Assembly: GCA_963804055.1 (NCBI GenBank)
Contig: CAWDOU010000013.1
Span: forward strand, 248,001-312,000
Direction: 5' to 3'
Length of the DNA: 64,000 nt
From: Bog-473 sp963804055
GTDB lineage: Bacteria; Actinomycetota; Acidimicrobiia; Acidimicrobiales; RAAP-2
In this document: positions 16,840 to 25,447 of the stretch, in pieces
Layout of the letters: each line of letters opens with the position of its first letter
Numbering within the stretch: the stretch's first letter is position 1
Translations under genes and position numbers: made by a program
Notes under the pieces: generated by a model
Seen by the model: only the letters and a program-made list of their open reading frames with translations
Databases searched by the model: none
Told to the model about the DNA's origin: nothing

Positions 16840-17490
16840 ATGAGTGGAGTGAGTGTGTCGGCGATCAATCAGACAATGGATCCTCGCGGCGGCAGTGCAG
16901 TAGGAGCGAAAGAGGCGCCGGCGCCGTCAACAGATGATGCTGACCTGGTCCTGATCGTCGCGCAGGCACGCGAAGGGGTGGCTTCGGCATGGGAGGCCCT
17001 CGTCGGTCGCTTTGGCGGGTTGGTGGCGGCCATCGCAAGGCGCTGCCGCTTGAGCGATGCCGATGTTGCGGAAGTCTGCCAAACGACATGGCTGCGACTT
17101 GTGGAGAACCTCGATCGGATCGAACAACCCGAACGCCTCGGGGCGTGGCTGGCGACCACCTCGCGGCGCGAGAGCCTCAGAATCGCCACCAGACAGGTCG
17201 TCGTCTCCGCGAACGACCTGGTGTACTCCATGGCCGACGACAAGGCGGACCCTCTTGACGTCGGCCTCCTCAGGGATGAACAGGTGCACGCAATCCGAAT
17301 GGCGGCGGAACAGCTCTCGCCCCGCTGCCAGCGCCTGCTGGGTCTCTTGATGGGAGACGACGATATCCCGTACAAGGAGATAGCCGAGCAGCTCAGCATG
17401 CCAATCGGCAGCATCGGGCCAACCAGGGGACGGTGCCTCGACCACCTGCGGGAGATACTCGCTGTCATGGAGGCTCCGGTCGGGAGGTAG
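16840..17490 (+). CDS. ECF-like RNA polymerase sigma factor
   Basis: The 216-aa product has the two-domain form of an extracytoplasmic-function sigma factor. Region 2 is about residues 45-115, with DVAEVCQTTWLRLVENLDRI and PERLGAWLATTSRRESLR, the -10-recognition part. Region 4 is about 155-210, with LSPRCQRLLGLLMGDDDIPYKEIAEQLSMPIGSI, the -35-binding helix-turn-helix. I chose the ATG at 16840; an in-frame TTG at 16786 is possible. No anti-sigma gene adjoins it. It sits in the middle of a locus carrying nine identical bipartite promoter elements, making it the leading candidate for recognising them. That link is inference. Confidence 0.85.
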   Translation: MSGVSVSAINQTMDPRGGSAVGAKEAPAPSTDDADLVLIVAQAREGVASAWEALVGRFGGLVAAIARRCRLSDADVAEVCQTTWLRLVENLDRIEQPERLGAWLATTSRRESLRIATRQVVVSANDLVYSMADDKADPLDVGLLRDEQVHAIRMAAEQLSPRCQRLLGLLMGDDDIPYKEIAEQLSMPIGSIGPTRGRCLDHLREILAVMEAPVGR

Positions 17491-17546
17491 GTGAACGGCC
17501 CGAACATTGGTCGAGGCAGAACTTTCAGGCAGGATGTTCTGCTCGG

Positions 17547-18659
17547 CTATCTGCGCAATGTTTCGGCGTCTATCCAGGAGCCTCCGGCCTCTTCGACCTC
17601 GGGGTGCGCTCTGCGAACCTCCGCAAGCAGATCGGGGACGAACAAGAGAACGTCATGCGGACCGTGCTGTGAGAGCGAGTCCGGGTTGACAATGGGAATG
17701 TCCGTACCCGGCATGCGAAGTCCGTGCTTCGCCGTTGACGAATCAGCTACGGCAGGGAGGAGTTGCCTGTCCACCTTGGCCCGACACAGGAGCGCGACCG
17801 CACGCGAGGCGGCACCGTATCCGAGGACGCTCCGTCCATCGATTTGTCGCGCCGCCAGCCAGTCACGGAGTCCCCGTGCGTGGGCCTCCGCCTCATCCTG
17901 GAGTCGCCCAACTGCGACCGGGTCCCGAACTCCCTGCCAGGAATCATCGGACAAGAGCGCTGCAACCGATTCATCGGCCTCGGGGTGAGGATCGCACTGC
18001 CGGCAGGCCGCCAGGAGAATCGTGCCGCCGTAGAGGTCGAAGCGCCAGGCCGTTTGGGGGCTGAATCCGTTGGCCTCCAGCATCCCAACCAGCGCGCTCG
18101 TCGAGTAGTACGCAAAATGCCCGTGGCGGAGGGCATTCCACTGCCCAAGGCGAACAATCGTCTCCAAGGAGTGGTACTGGAGCAAGAGCATTCCCCCAGG
18201 GGCCACCCGGGCCATCCGAATGGCCAAGGCCGTGGCCTGATCGGGGTCGTGCATCATGCCGAAGGAGTCGATGACCAGGTCACCGGGCTCACCATCGGCC
18301 GCCGGCGCCAAGCCCCGATCAACCAGCGGGCCCAGCCACGAGCCCCCGTGCGGACTGGCAAATTCGACCACCCGCTTGCGGGCGGAGAGCAGGCCGCTTG
18401 CTTCGAGACGCTCGACGGCGTCGACGGACTGCGCGACCAGAGCCTCCGGCTCAGAACCACGTGCCTCTTCAGCGACGATGGGCTCGCCGATGAGCTGGGC
18501 CAGACCGCAATTGGCGCACAACCACATCTGGAGTGGGTAGGTAGGGTCTGAATCGAGGTCGTGCAAAAGCGGGAAATAGTCACAGGCGGGTTGGTTGCCC
18601 AGGTCGAGCACCAGGTCGCCAAACTGTCCGGCGCACGAGCGACAGCCGTGACGACCCAC
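17547..18659 (-). CDS. Sugar C-methyltransferase family protein (SAM-dependent)
   Basis: The 370-aa product matches the three-part NDP-hexose C-methyltransferase layout. An N-terminal zinc-binding segment has CRSCAG and LCANCGLAQL; a central SAM-binding domain has VVEFASPHGGSWLGPL; a C-terminal domain has VLGYGAASRAVALL. Characterised relatives (TylC3-like) methylate a ring carbon of a nucleotide-keto-sugar. The glycine motif here (FASPHG) is weaker than in its neighbour at 18888, so activity is less certain. I chose the GTG at 18659 because AGAGGAGG lies 6 nt upstream. A promoter element lies 73 nt upstream, back to back with that of the paralogue at 18888. Confidence 0.8.
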   Translation of the reverse strand: MGRHGCRSCAGQFGDLVLDLGNQPACDYFPLLHDLDSDPTYPLQMWLCANCGLAQLIGEPIVAEEARGSEPEALVAQSVDAVERLEASGLLSARKRVVEFASPHGGSWLGPLVDRGLAPAADGEPGDLVIDSFGMMHDPDQATALAIRMARVAPGGMLLLQYHSLETIVRLGQWNALRHGHFAYYSTSALVGMLEANGFSPQTAWRFDLYGGTILLAACRQCDPHPEADESVAALLSDDSWQGVRDPVAVGRLQDEAEAHARGLRDWLAARQIDGRSVLGYGAASRAVALLCRAKVDRQLLPAVADSSTAKHGLRMPGTDIPIVNPDSLSQHGPHDVLLFVPDLLAEVRRAHPEVEEAGGSWIDAETLRR

Positions 18660-18732
18660 CGTGGCCTCCTCTCGACCGGGAAGCCGGCCACCTTGGCGTT
18701 GCATCTCGAGACTCGCCACGACAATGCCTAGA

Positions 18733-18757
18733 GAGCGACCCCTCGAACCCCTGATAC
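18733..18757 (-). promoter_or_regulatory. Locus-specific promoter element, copy 6
   Basis: GTATCA (18757-18752), 16 nt, then CTC (18735-18733) on the minus strand. It lies 73 nt before the GTG of the methyltransferase at 18659 and only 68 bp from copy 7 on the opposite strand, making a bidirectional promoter region. Confidence 0.72.
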
Positions 18758-18825
18758 CCGTCAAGACAGGGCGGGGCCCCGTGAGAGCGCCAGCTGAAGA
18801 ACCTCCGGAGGGATCCCGGACCGGC

Positions 18826-18850
18826 GTATCACGGTCGACGCCTGCATCTC
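18826..18850 (+). promoter_or_regulatory. Locus-specific promoter element, copy 7
   Basis: GTATCA (18826-18831), 16 nt, then CTC (18848-18850), 37 nt before the ATG at 18888. It would drive the operon 18888-22671. It shares CGTATCACGGTC with copy 9, the closest pair of the set. Confidence 0.74.
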
Positions 18851-18887
18851 TTCTCACCTAGTTCACCCTCGGTCGGAACGGGGAGTT

Positions 18888-20120
18888 ATGTCGTCCCAAC
18901 GTGTATGCCGCATCTGCGGCGCAAGCCTCACCCAGACGTTCGTCGACCTGGGTATGTCACCTCTCTGCGAAAGCTACGTCCCTGCGGATCGGCTCGACCA
19001 GGCTGAGGTCTTCTACCCGCTCCACGTGCGCCAGTGCTCGTCCTGCCTTCTCGTGCAACTACCGGAATACGTGTCCGGTGAAGAGATTTTCACCGACTAC
19101 GCCTACTTCTCGTCATATTCGGATTCGTGGGTTGCCCACGCCAAGAGATTCGCTGATTCCATGGTGGATCGACTTCACCTCACGAGCGGCGACCTCGTGA
19201 TTGAGGTTGCGAGCAATGACGGATACCTGCTTCAGCATTTCTTGGCCCAAGGCATTCCCGTGCTGGGCATCGAACCGGCAAAGAACGTGGCGGAGGTCGC
19301 CCGATCCCGCGGCATCGAATCGGTGGTGCAGTTCCTGGGATCGGCCACCGGTACCACTATCGCCGAGGATCACGGTCGGGCCGACCTCGTGGTGGCGAAC
19401 AACGTGTTCCCCCACGTCCCGGATATCCGGGACTTCGCTGCCGGTCTACGGGCGCTGGTGAAGGACACGGGCGTCGTGTCCCTGGAATTCCCACACCTTC
19501 TTCGCCTGATGCAGCGGCGTCAGTTCGACACCATCTACCACGAGCACTACTCGTACCTCTCCCTGCTGACCGCCTCGAGGGCACTGGCCACTGCAGGGTT
19601 GCGCGTCGTCGATGTCGACGAGCTCGATACCCACGGCGGATCGCTGCGCGTCTATGCCCGTCCAGAGGAGTACCCCGGCGAGCCGACGGCACGGGTGAAG
19701 GCACTCCTCGATGATGAGGACGCCGCTGGGTTGCACACGCTGGCCGGGCATGCCGGTTTTGCCAACGAGGTGCTGAAAATCAAGAGTGACTTGCTCGCAT
19801 TCCTCATTGGCGCCGCGAACGAAGGCCGGTCGGTTGCCGGCTATGGCGCACCCGGAAAGGGGAACACCCTGCTGAATCATTGCGGCATTCGGGCGGACCT
19901 CCTCCAGTACACGGTTGACCGCAGCCCGGTGAAGCAGGGAAAGCATCTGCCCGGCACCCACATCCCGATATTTGCTCCCGAGCGCCTGGCCGAGACGCAA
20001 CCCGATTACGTGCTCGTCCTTCCATGGAATCTGCGAGAGGAACTTTCGATGCAACTGGACTACGTCCGGTCTTGGGGGGCGCGTTTGGTCTTCCCGATTC
20101 CGGAACTCGAGATCGTCTGA
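18888..20120 (+). CDS. Sugar C-methyltransferase (SAM-dependent)
   Basis: This 410-aa NDP-sugar C-methyltransferase family protein is complete. The zinc-binding N-terminus (CRICGASL and CSSCLLVQLPEYV) is followed by the SAM-binding core LVIEVASNDGYLLQHF and the acidic end of strand 2 in VLGIEPAKNV. HEHYSYLSL matches a family catalytic region, and VAGYGAPGKGNTLLNHC begins the C-terminal domain. Expected reaction: methyl transfer from SAM to a carbon of a keto-sugar nucleotide. RBS GGGGAG lies just before the ATG. It is followed after 13 nt by a cytidylyltransferase-like gene, so the substrate may be a CDP-sugar; that is inference. Confidence 0.88.
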   Translation: MSSQRVCRICGASLTQTFVDLGMSPLCESYVPADRLDQAEVFYPLHVRQCSSCLLVQLPEYVSGEEIFTDYAYFSSYSDSWVAHAKRFADSMVDRLHLTSGDLVIEVASNDGYLLQHFLAQGIPVLGIEPAKNVAEVARSRGIESVVQFLGSATGTTIAEDHGRADLVVANNVFPHVPDIRDFAAGLRALVKDTGVVSLEFPHLLRLMQRRQFDTIYHEHYSYLSLLTASRALATAGLRVVDVDELDTHGGSLRVYARPEEYPGEPTARVKALLDDEDAAGLHTLAGHAGFANEVLKIKSDLLAFLIGAANEGRSVAGYGAPGKGNTLLNHCGIRADLLQYTVDRSPVKQGKHLPGTHIPIFAPERLAETQPDYVLVLPWNLREELSMQLDYVRSWGARLVFPIPELEIV

Positions 20121-20133
20121 CTGAGGTGACGAA

Positions 20134-21003
20134 ATGAAGGTTGTTCTCTTCTGCGGCGGGCTCGGCATGCGGATGCGCGATGGCGTCACGACCGGGCCCA
20201 AGCCCATGGCCCTCGTCGGTGAACGCCCATTGGTCTGGCATGTCATGCGGTACTACGCCCACTTCGGGCACACCGACTTCGTGCTCTGCCTCGGCTACGG
20301 CGCGTCAGCGGTGAAGGACTTTTTCCTCAATTACGACGAGACCCGCTCGAACGATTTCGTTCTCGAGCGGGGAACCCATGAGCCGAGGCTGTTCAGGACC
20401 GACATCGCAGATTGGCAGATCACGCTGGTCGACACCGGTCTGAATTCGCAGATCGGGGAGCGTCTCCGCCGAGTCCGCCGCTTTGTCGAGAACGAGCCTA
20501 TGTTCATGGCGAACTACGCGGACGTCCTGACAGACGTTCCGCTTCCCGACATGGTCGAGCGTTTCTCTGCCAGCAATGCGGTCGCCAGTTTGCTTGCTGT
20601 CCCGCCTCAGTCGTCCCATCACGCGGTGGATATCGCCGACAACGGCATCATCACCGGTGTGACGCCGATGCGGGATCTACGGCACTGGGAGAACGGCGGA
20701 TACTTCCTCTTCCGCCCCGAGATCTTTGACGAGCTCCACGAAGACGAGGACCTGGTCGAGGATGCAATCGTCCGGCTGGTTCGTCGAGGGCGCGTCATGG
20801 CCTACCCGTACAAGGGATACTGGTCGCCGGCGGACACCGTCAAGGAACGTGCACAGCTCGATGAGCGCTACCACCGGGCCGACTGCCCCTGGATGGTCTG
20901 GGACCCTGAGCGGTCCGGCCTCCCGGCTCAGAGCTTCGACGCCTCTGCCGGTGCCACCCCTCCCCGGCACGCTGCACCGGACTCCCAAGCGTTGACGATC
21001 TGA
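20134..21003 (+). CDS. Glucose-1-phosphate cytidylyltransferase-like nucleotidyltransferase
   Basis: This 289-aa sugar nucleotidyltransferase begins MKVVLFCGGLGMRMR, with KPMALVGERPLVWHVM and FVLCLGYGASAVKDFFLNY close to the RfbF/DdhA pattern. RfbF makes CDP-glucose, the first step to CDP-3,6-dideoxy and C-methylated sugars. No CDP-glucose 4,6-dehydratase is in the window, so that pathway is incomplete here. The C-terminus (about 265-289) is Pro/Ala-rich and longer than typical. It lies 13 nt after the C-methyltransferase and 8 nt before the PIG-L gene, so all are in one operon. Confidence 0.85.
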   Translation: MKVVLFCGGLGMRMRDGVTTGPKPMALVGERPLVWHVMRYYAHFGHTDFVLCLGYGASAVKDFFLNYDETRSNDFVLERGTHEPRLFRTDIADWQITLVDTGLNSQIGERLRRVRRFVENEPMFMANYADVLTDVPLPDMVERFSASNAVASLLAVPPQSSHHAVDIADNGIITGVTPMRDLRHWENGGYFLFRPEIFDELHEDEDLVEDAIVRLVRRGRVMAYPYKGYWSPADTVKERAQLDERYHRADCPWMVWDPERSGLPAQSFDASAGATPPRHAAPDSQALTI

Positions 21004-21011
21004 CCTCGTCC

Positions 21012-21665
21012 ATGCTCTCCCTCAATTTCGAGCTGCCCGCAGACAGGTCCCTGGCGGTCTTGGCGATCGGCGCGCACCCGGATGACATAGAGATCGGGGC
21101 CGGTGGGACCCTGCTCACGCTGGCCGAGAGCCATCCTGGTTTGCGTGTCCGATACCTGGTTCTCACCGGGACCGCAGAACGTCACGCCGAGGCGCGACAT
21201 GCCGCGGTCGCCTTCATGCCTGGGGCTGCCGACCTCTTCGTTGACCTTCACCAGCTACCGGAAGGTCGCCTCCCTGCGGCCTGGGATCGCGTCAAGGACA
21301 TCTTGGAAGAGGTGGCCCACACGTGGACACCGGACCTCATCCTTGCGCCGTCGAGCCACGATGCCCACCAGGACCACCGCACCATCGGGGAAGTGCTGCC
21401 GACGGTCTTTCGGGACCAGCTCTCCTTGTCGTACGAGATCCCGAAGTGGGACGGAGACCTCGGACGACCCTCGATGTACGTCCCATTGACCGCCGATATG
21501 GCCCATCGCAAGGTCGAGCTCTTGCACAAGTGTTTCCCGTCGCAGGCGAGCCGCGACTGGTGGGACGACGAGGTCTTTCTGGGCCTGGCCCGCCTGAGGG
21601 GAATGGAATGTCGGGCCCCGTATTCCGAAGCGTTCATCTGCACCAAGTCCGTGGTGAGGCCGTGA
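21012..21665 (+). CDS. PIG-L family deacetylase
   Basis: The 217-aa product has the zinc-hydrolase motif AIGAHPDDIEIGAGG near the N-terminus (His and Asp-Asp ligands, Asp as base) and the second ligand motif SSHDAHQDHRTIGE. The family removes N-acetyl groups from GlcNAc-containing substrates, including mycothiol and glycolipid intermediates. Within this operon it probably de-acetylates an amino sugar of the polymer or its precursor. ATG at 21012; nothing suggests a signal peptide, so it acts in the cytoplasm. Confidence 0.85.
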   Translation: MLSLNFELPADRSLAVLAIGAHPDDIEIGAGGTLLTLAESHPGLRVRYLVLTGTAERHAEARHAAVAFMPGAADLFVDLHQLPEGRLPAAWDRVKDILEEVAHTWTPDLILAPSSHDAHQDHRTIGEVLPTVFRDQLSLSYEIPKWDGDLGRPSMYVPLTADMAHRKVELLHKCFPSQASRDWWDDEVFLGLARLRGMECRAPYSEAFICTKSVVRP

Positions 21666-21732
21666 CGTGGCCGGCGGCTGCTGAGCGCCGAGCCAGCCGG
21701 ACCACACGCGTCTCTGCGGAGGTACCCGGAGG

Positions 21733-22671
21733 ATGACCGTGTTCGTGGACCCCGACCTACCCGCTCCGCTGCTGCGACGGGGGATCTACGGCGGAGACGT
21801 GATCATTCTCACAAGGCTGAACTCAGTCAGGGACCTCGTGGAGCACACCCGGGATCAGCTCGTCGATCTCTTCCATCCCTACGATCCAGAGCATGCCCAC
21901 GAGTTCATAGACAAGGAGGAGATGGCACGGCTTCTCGGCTCATGGAAGCCTCAGTTCATCCACTCCCCCAGATCGAAGGAGCTGGTCCGCCGAGTGATCC
22001 GGGAGGCAGGCTTCAGCGCGCAAGGCACTCACTACGATGTCCCGAAGCCTCGCACATCCTTTCCCGTTGGCCACTTGACAACGGGTATCGCCTACGCCTT
22101 CCCGTGGCACCGCGACGTCTGGTACAGCGCACCCGCTCAGCAGATCAATTGGTGGCTTCCCGTTCTCAACGTCCGTGAGGACAACGCGATGCGATTTGAC
22201 CCTTCGAAGTTCGGCCTAGCCGTCGAGAACAGCTCAAGTGGATTCGACTACTACCAGATCAACACCGCTCGTTTGAAGACCGCTTCGCAAACCTCGGGTG
22301 AGCAGCAAGCCCGGCCAGCAGCACTGGACTACACCCCAGCACACGATCTCATTGTGGTGCCACCGCCTGGCGCCGTCATGCTGTTCTCTGGGGCCCAGCT
22401 GCACGCCTCCATCCCGAACACGTCGGGGGCAGCCCGCTTCAGCCTCGATTTCCGCACCGTCGATGTTGCCGACCTGCATGAACATCGAGGGGCTCCGCTG
22501 GTCGACGTCTGCTGTACGGGCACCGCCATTCGCGATTTCCGCAGGGTGGCAGACGACGCCGCCTTTGATGAGGACCTGGTCACCCGGCTTTTTGGCTCTC
22601 CCCCACCAGGGTCGACCTTGGTCTTCACTCCCCCGTCTCTGGAGACGAGAGAGTCCTCACACGCTCGCTGA
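21733..22671 (+). CDS. Putative Fe(II)/2-oxoglutarate-type oxygenase
   Basis: The 312-aa product shows the jelly-roll iron-site pattern of phytanoyl-CoA-dioxygenase-like enzymes: WHRDVW gives H126 and D128, GAQLHASIPN gives H224, and RFSLDFR supplies an Arg (R235 or R241) for a 2-oxoglutarate carboxylate. It is cytoplasmic by sequence. ATG at 21733 is preceded by GGAGG. The family hydroxylates varied small molecules. Its place as last gene of the C-methyltransferase/cytidylyltransferase/PIG-L operon suggests a sugar or sugar-nucleotide substrate, which would be unusual. The substrate is unknown. Confidence 0.65.
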   Translation: MTVFVDPDLPAPLLRRGIYGGDVIILTRLNSVRDLVEHTRDQLVDLFHPYDPEHAHEFIDKEEMARLLGSWKPQFIHSPRSKELVRRVIREAGFSAQGTHYDVPKPRTSFPVGHLTTGIAYAFPWHRDVWYSAPAQQINWWLPVLNVREDNAMRFDPSKFGLAVENSSSGFDYYQINTARLKTASQTSGEQQARPAALDYTPAHDLIVVPPPGAVMLFSGAQLHASIPNTSGAARFSLDFRTVDVADLHEHRGAPLVDVCCTGTAIRDFRRVADDAAFDEDLVTRLFGSPPPGSTLVFTPPSLETRESSHAR

Positions 22672-22689
22672 AAAAACGCCGGGTCGGCG
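22671..22689 (-). terminator. Rho-independent terminator for the beta-helix gene
   Basis: On the minus strand CGCCG-ACC-CGGCG is followed directly by TTTTTT, 27 nt after the stop of the beta-helix gene at 22716. It also abuts the stop of the convergent plus-strand oxygenase gene. Confidence 0.75.
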
Positions 22690-22715
22690 CCCGCGACAAC
22701 GACCCCAGCCTGTGT

Positions 22716-25199
22716 TCACCAGCCTGTGGCTGCGATAACCGGCCCCTTGAGGTGGGTGCCCGACTCATCACCTTCGTTCGGTGCGTCACCAAACGTGTAC
22801 ACCTTGCCCAGGGCCGTCGTGATCCAATAGCCGCGCCCATCGCCGGTGACGAATATGGAGGTCGCCGGATCGAGCCCATTGACCGAGCCCGCGGGCGTGG
22901 CTCCGAGGTAGGTGGCATCGCCATAGGCGAACACCTGCCCGGACCCGTCCAAGATGTAGTACCCCCTACCGTCCGGCGTCGCAACGGCTGCGATCATGGG
23001 TGAGCCCTGAGGGCCCGGGGCGCCGAAGTAGCCGGCGTCGCCGAAGCCGTACACGGCCCCTGCTTTCGTCACGACCCAATAGCCGTTCCCTGTCGCGTCA
23101 GGCACGACGGCCACCGCCGCGCCCACACAACCCCCGATACCCAGGCAGCTGCCGGCAAAATGGGCGTCACCGAACGCGAAGACTCCACCGTCCGACGCGA
23201 CCATGAAGTACCCGTGGCCCGTCGTCGAAGGCACCATTCCCACAATGGGGGCGTTGAGACTATTGCCGAGCCCGGAACCCGCCGGTTTGAGGCCGAGCCC
23301 GGGGATGGAGCCGTAGAAACCGGTATCGAAGGCGAAGATTCCCCCGTCTGAAGCCACGAGCCAGTAACCGGCGCGGTCGCTCGTCGGGGAGATCCCGACG
23401 ACAGGTCGCTGCAGTACGAGCGACCCCGTCGACCCGTGGAATTGGGCGGCGCCGAACGAGAAGATGCCCCCATCTGAGCCAACCAGCCAATAGCCGTGTT
23501 GGGCGGTCGTCGTCGCGCCCGTCCCCGTCCCTCCACCCGAGCCTGAACCGGTGTTCCCAGAGCCGCCCGTCGTGGTCGTCGTCGTCGGATTTGTCACGGA
23601 CCCGTTGAAGCTCGACCCGGCATCTTGGGGCTTGATGGCGGCATTGGAGTTGGGGTCGGTGTAGCCCCCGCTCCACTGGGCCCAGCTCACGGTGTCGCCC
23701 TGGTACATGGAGTCGAAGACGAAGGGCCCGTTGTAGGTGTTGTTCGAGAAGGAGACGTTCTGGCTGTTGACCAGGGCAAGCGGGATGGCGTAGCCGGTGT
23801 AGGGGGCGTAGGTGCCCCACTCCGAATAGAGGCCGATGAACCCGCAGCCGTTGGCGGCCGTGCAACTGGACCCGATGTTCGAGGGTGTGAAGTTGAAGGT
23901 GTTGTCGCTCACCACGATGTTCTGGCTCTTCCAGCGGCAATTGTCGTAGTAGTCGGGGTTCTGGCTCGAGGTGGCACCTGCGACGTCATGGCTCGTGCAC
24001 GACGCCACGCTGTAGACGCTCGGGTTCACGAGCGTGCAGTAGTCGTTCGAGGTGTTGTCGGACTGGGTCCCGCAGAAACGGCCCGAGTCGTCGTAGATGT
24101 CGACGCCGCCCCAGTTGTCGGTCAGGACGTTGCCCGAGATGACCGACTGGGTGTTGTAGGCGCCGGCCACCCGCGAGTCGCTCCCCGCGTTGTTGATCTC
24201 GATGGCGCCGGTCCCCGGATTGTGGGGCCCGGCGATCCACCCGTTGTCGACGAAGGTGTTGTCGGTGATCGAGACGTCGTAGGAGATCTCGTATTGGATG
24301 GCCACGTCCCAGTTGTGCGAGAAGTAGTTGTCGCTCACGTTGAACCCGGTGTTGTTGGTGTCCATCCACAGTCCCACCGACTCGTTGTCGTGGATGTAGT
24401 TGCCCGTCACCGTGGCACCCAGGTCGTTCCAGAACTTCGCCCCACCGGTGCACCCGCAGGTCCCGGTCCCGTCGGTGTCGTAGTTCTTCGTGTCGTTATA
24501 GGAGATCTCGTTGTTCGTGATGGTCAAGTTGGCGACCGGGACCGAGTCCGACCCCGAATAGGTCTGGAACCCGTACTGGCCGTTCTCGGTCAAGCAGTCG
24601 TCGTTGAGCACGCCGTTGGAATCGACCATGACCCCGGCGCCGTTGGGGTTGTTCTCGATGGTGGAGTTTTCGACCGTCCACCCGCTGGAGAGATTCTGGT
24701 TGACCGCACCCTGGGACTCGGGCGCCGTGAAATTCTCGATGGTCAGGTACTCGATGGTCACATTGGTGCCCGAGCCGGCGATGGCGAAGTCGTTCTCGTC
24801 CTGGCCGTTGAGGATGGCACCGGGACCCCCGATGAAGGTGTCGTTGCTGGAGGCGTCGATCTGGGCGAACTCACCCGACCCGAGCGTGTGCGTGCCGGGA
24901 GCGAACCAATAGGTCGTGCTCGCCGGCAGCGCGCCGCCGAATTGCGCACTGTTGTCCCCCGCCGCCACCGTGACCGCACCGGGCGGCGCCGACGAAGGCC
25001 CCGTCAGAAGGGATGCGTTCGCGCAGACGGTGACAGGCGGCGACGCCGGCGCCGACGATGCTGCCGCGGGCAACGTCTCGAGAGTGGGCGGGCCCGAGAC
25101 GGCGAAGACCGTCAGACCACCGGCGAGGAGGGCTACAGCGGTGGCGTAGCCGACGATGGCTCTGGCTCTGCTCGCGTGTGCGCCGTGACGATTGGTCAT
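22716..25199 (-). CDS. Secreted right-handed beta-helix protein with six C-terminal GYWLV repeats
   Basis: The 827-aa exported protein has a signal segment at about residues 14-36 (IVGYATAVALLAGGLTVFA). A long parallel beta-helix region follows (about 90-520), full of N/D-rich turns such as NVTIEYLTIENF, SVISGNVLTDNW and NIVVSDNTF. A Thr/Gly-rich linker precedes six repeats of about 40-50 residues from residue 569, each opening GYWLVxSDGGxFxFG or a variant, probably beta-propeller blades. Beta-helix proteins of polysaccharide loci include lyases and C5-epimerases acting on exported glycans, so a uronan-modifying role is possible but unproven. The ATG at 25199 has GGGGAA upstream. It ends at a T-tract terminator and is monocistronic. 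No locus promoter element is seen upstream. Confidence 0.8.
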   Translation of the reverse strand: MTNRHGAHASRARAIVGYATAVALLAGGLTVFAVSGPPTLETLPAAASSAPASPPVTVCANASLLTGPSSAPPGAVTVAAGDNSAQFGGALPASTTYWFAPGTHTLGSGEFAQIDASSNDTFIGGPGAILNGQDENDFAIAGSGTNVTIEYLTIENFTAPESQGAVNQNLSSGWTVENSTIENNPNGAGVMVDSNGVLNDDCLTENGQYGFQTYSGSDSVPVANLTITNNEISYNDTKNYDTDGTGTCGCTGGAKFWNDLGATVTGNYIHDNESVGLWMDTNNTGFNVSDNYFSHNWDVAIQYEISYDVSITDNTFVDNGWIAGPHNPGTGAIEINNAGSDSRVAGAYNTQSVISGNVLTDNWGGVDIYDDSGRFCGTQSDNTSNDYCTLVNPSVYSVASCTSHDVAGATSSQNPDYYDNCRWKSQNIVVSDNTFNFTPSNIGSSCTAANGCGFIGLYSEWGTYAPYTGYAIPLALVNSQNVSFSNNTYNGPFVFDSMYQGDTVSWAQWSGGYTDPNSNAAIKPQDAGSSFNGSVTNPTTTTTTGGSGNTGSGSGGGTGTGATTTAQHGYWLVGSDGGIFSFGAAQFHGSTGSLVLQRPVVGISPTSDRAGYWLVASDGGIFAFDTGFYGSIPGLGLKPAGSGLGNSLNAPIVGMVPSTTGHGYFMVASDGGVFAFGDAHFAGSCLGIGGCVGAAVAVVPDATGNGYWVVTKAGAVYGFGDAGYFGAPGPQGSPMIAAVATPDGRGYYILDGSGQVFAYGDATYLGATPAGSVNGLDPATSIFVTGDGRGYWITTALGKVYTFGDAPNEGDESGTHLKGPVIAATGW

Positions 25200-25447
25200 C
25201 AGAAGTTCCCCGCCCCGCCACCTTGCCACAGTCCGGACGGTCGAGCGAGGCACTCGCACTGCCCCCTCAACGTCGATCGGCTTCAGACCCGTGCGCATCC
25301 TGAAGTCCGGAATCACAACAAACGAACAATGCACACACAATGCACGAACAACTGGGCGACGGCTTCCCTGAGGCGTTGGTCATCTCAGCTCGGAGGGCGA
25401 GTGGGCCTTCCACACCCCACGACACCTGGTGCAGCCCCGGTCGCCCG

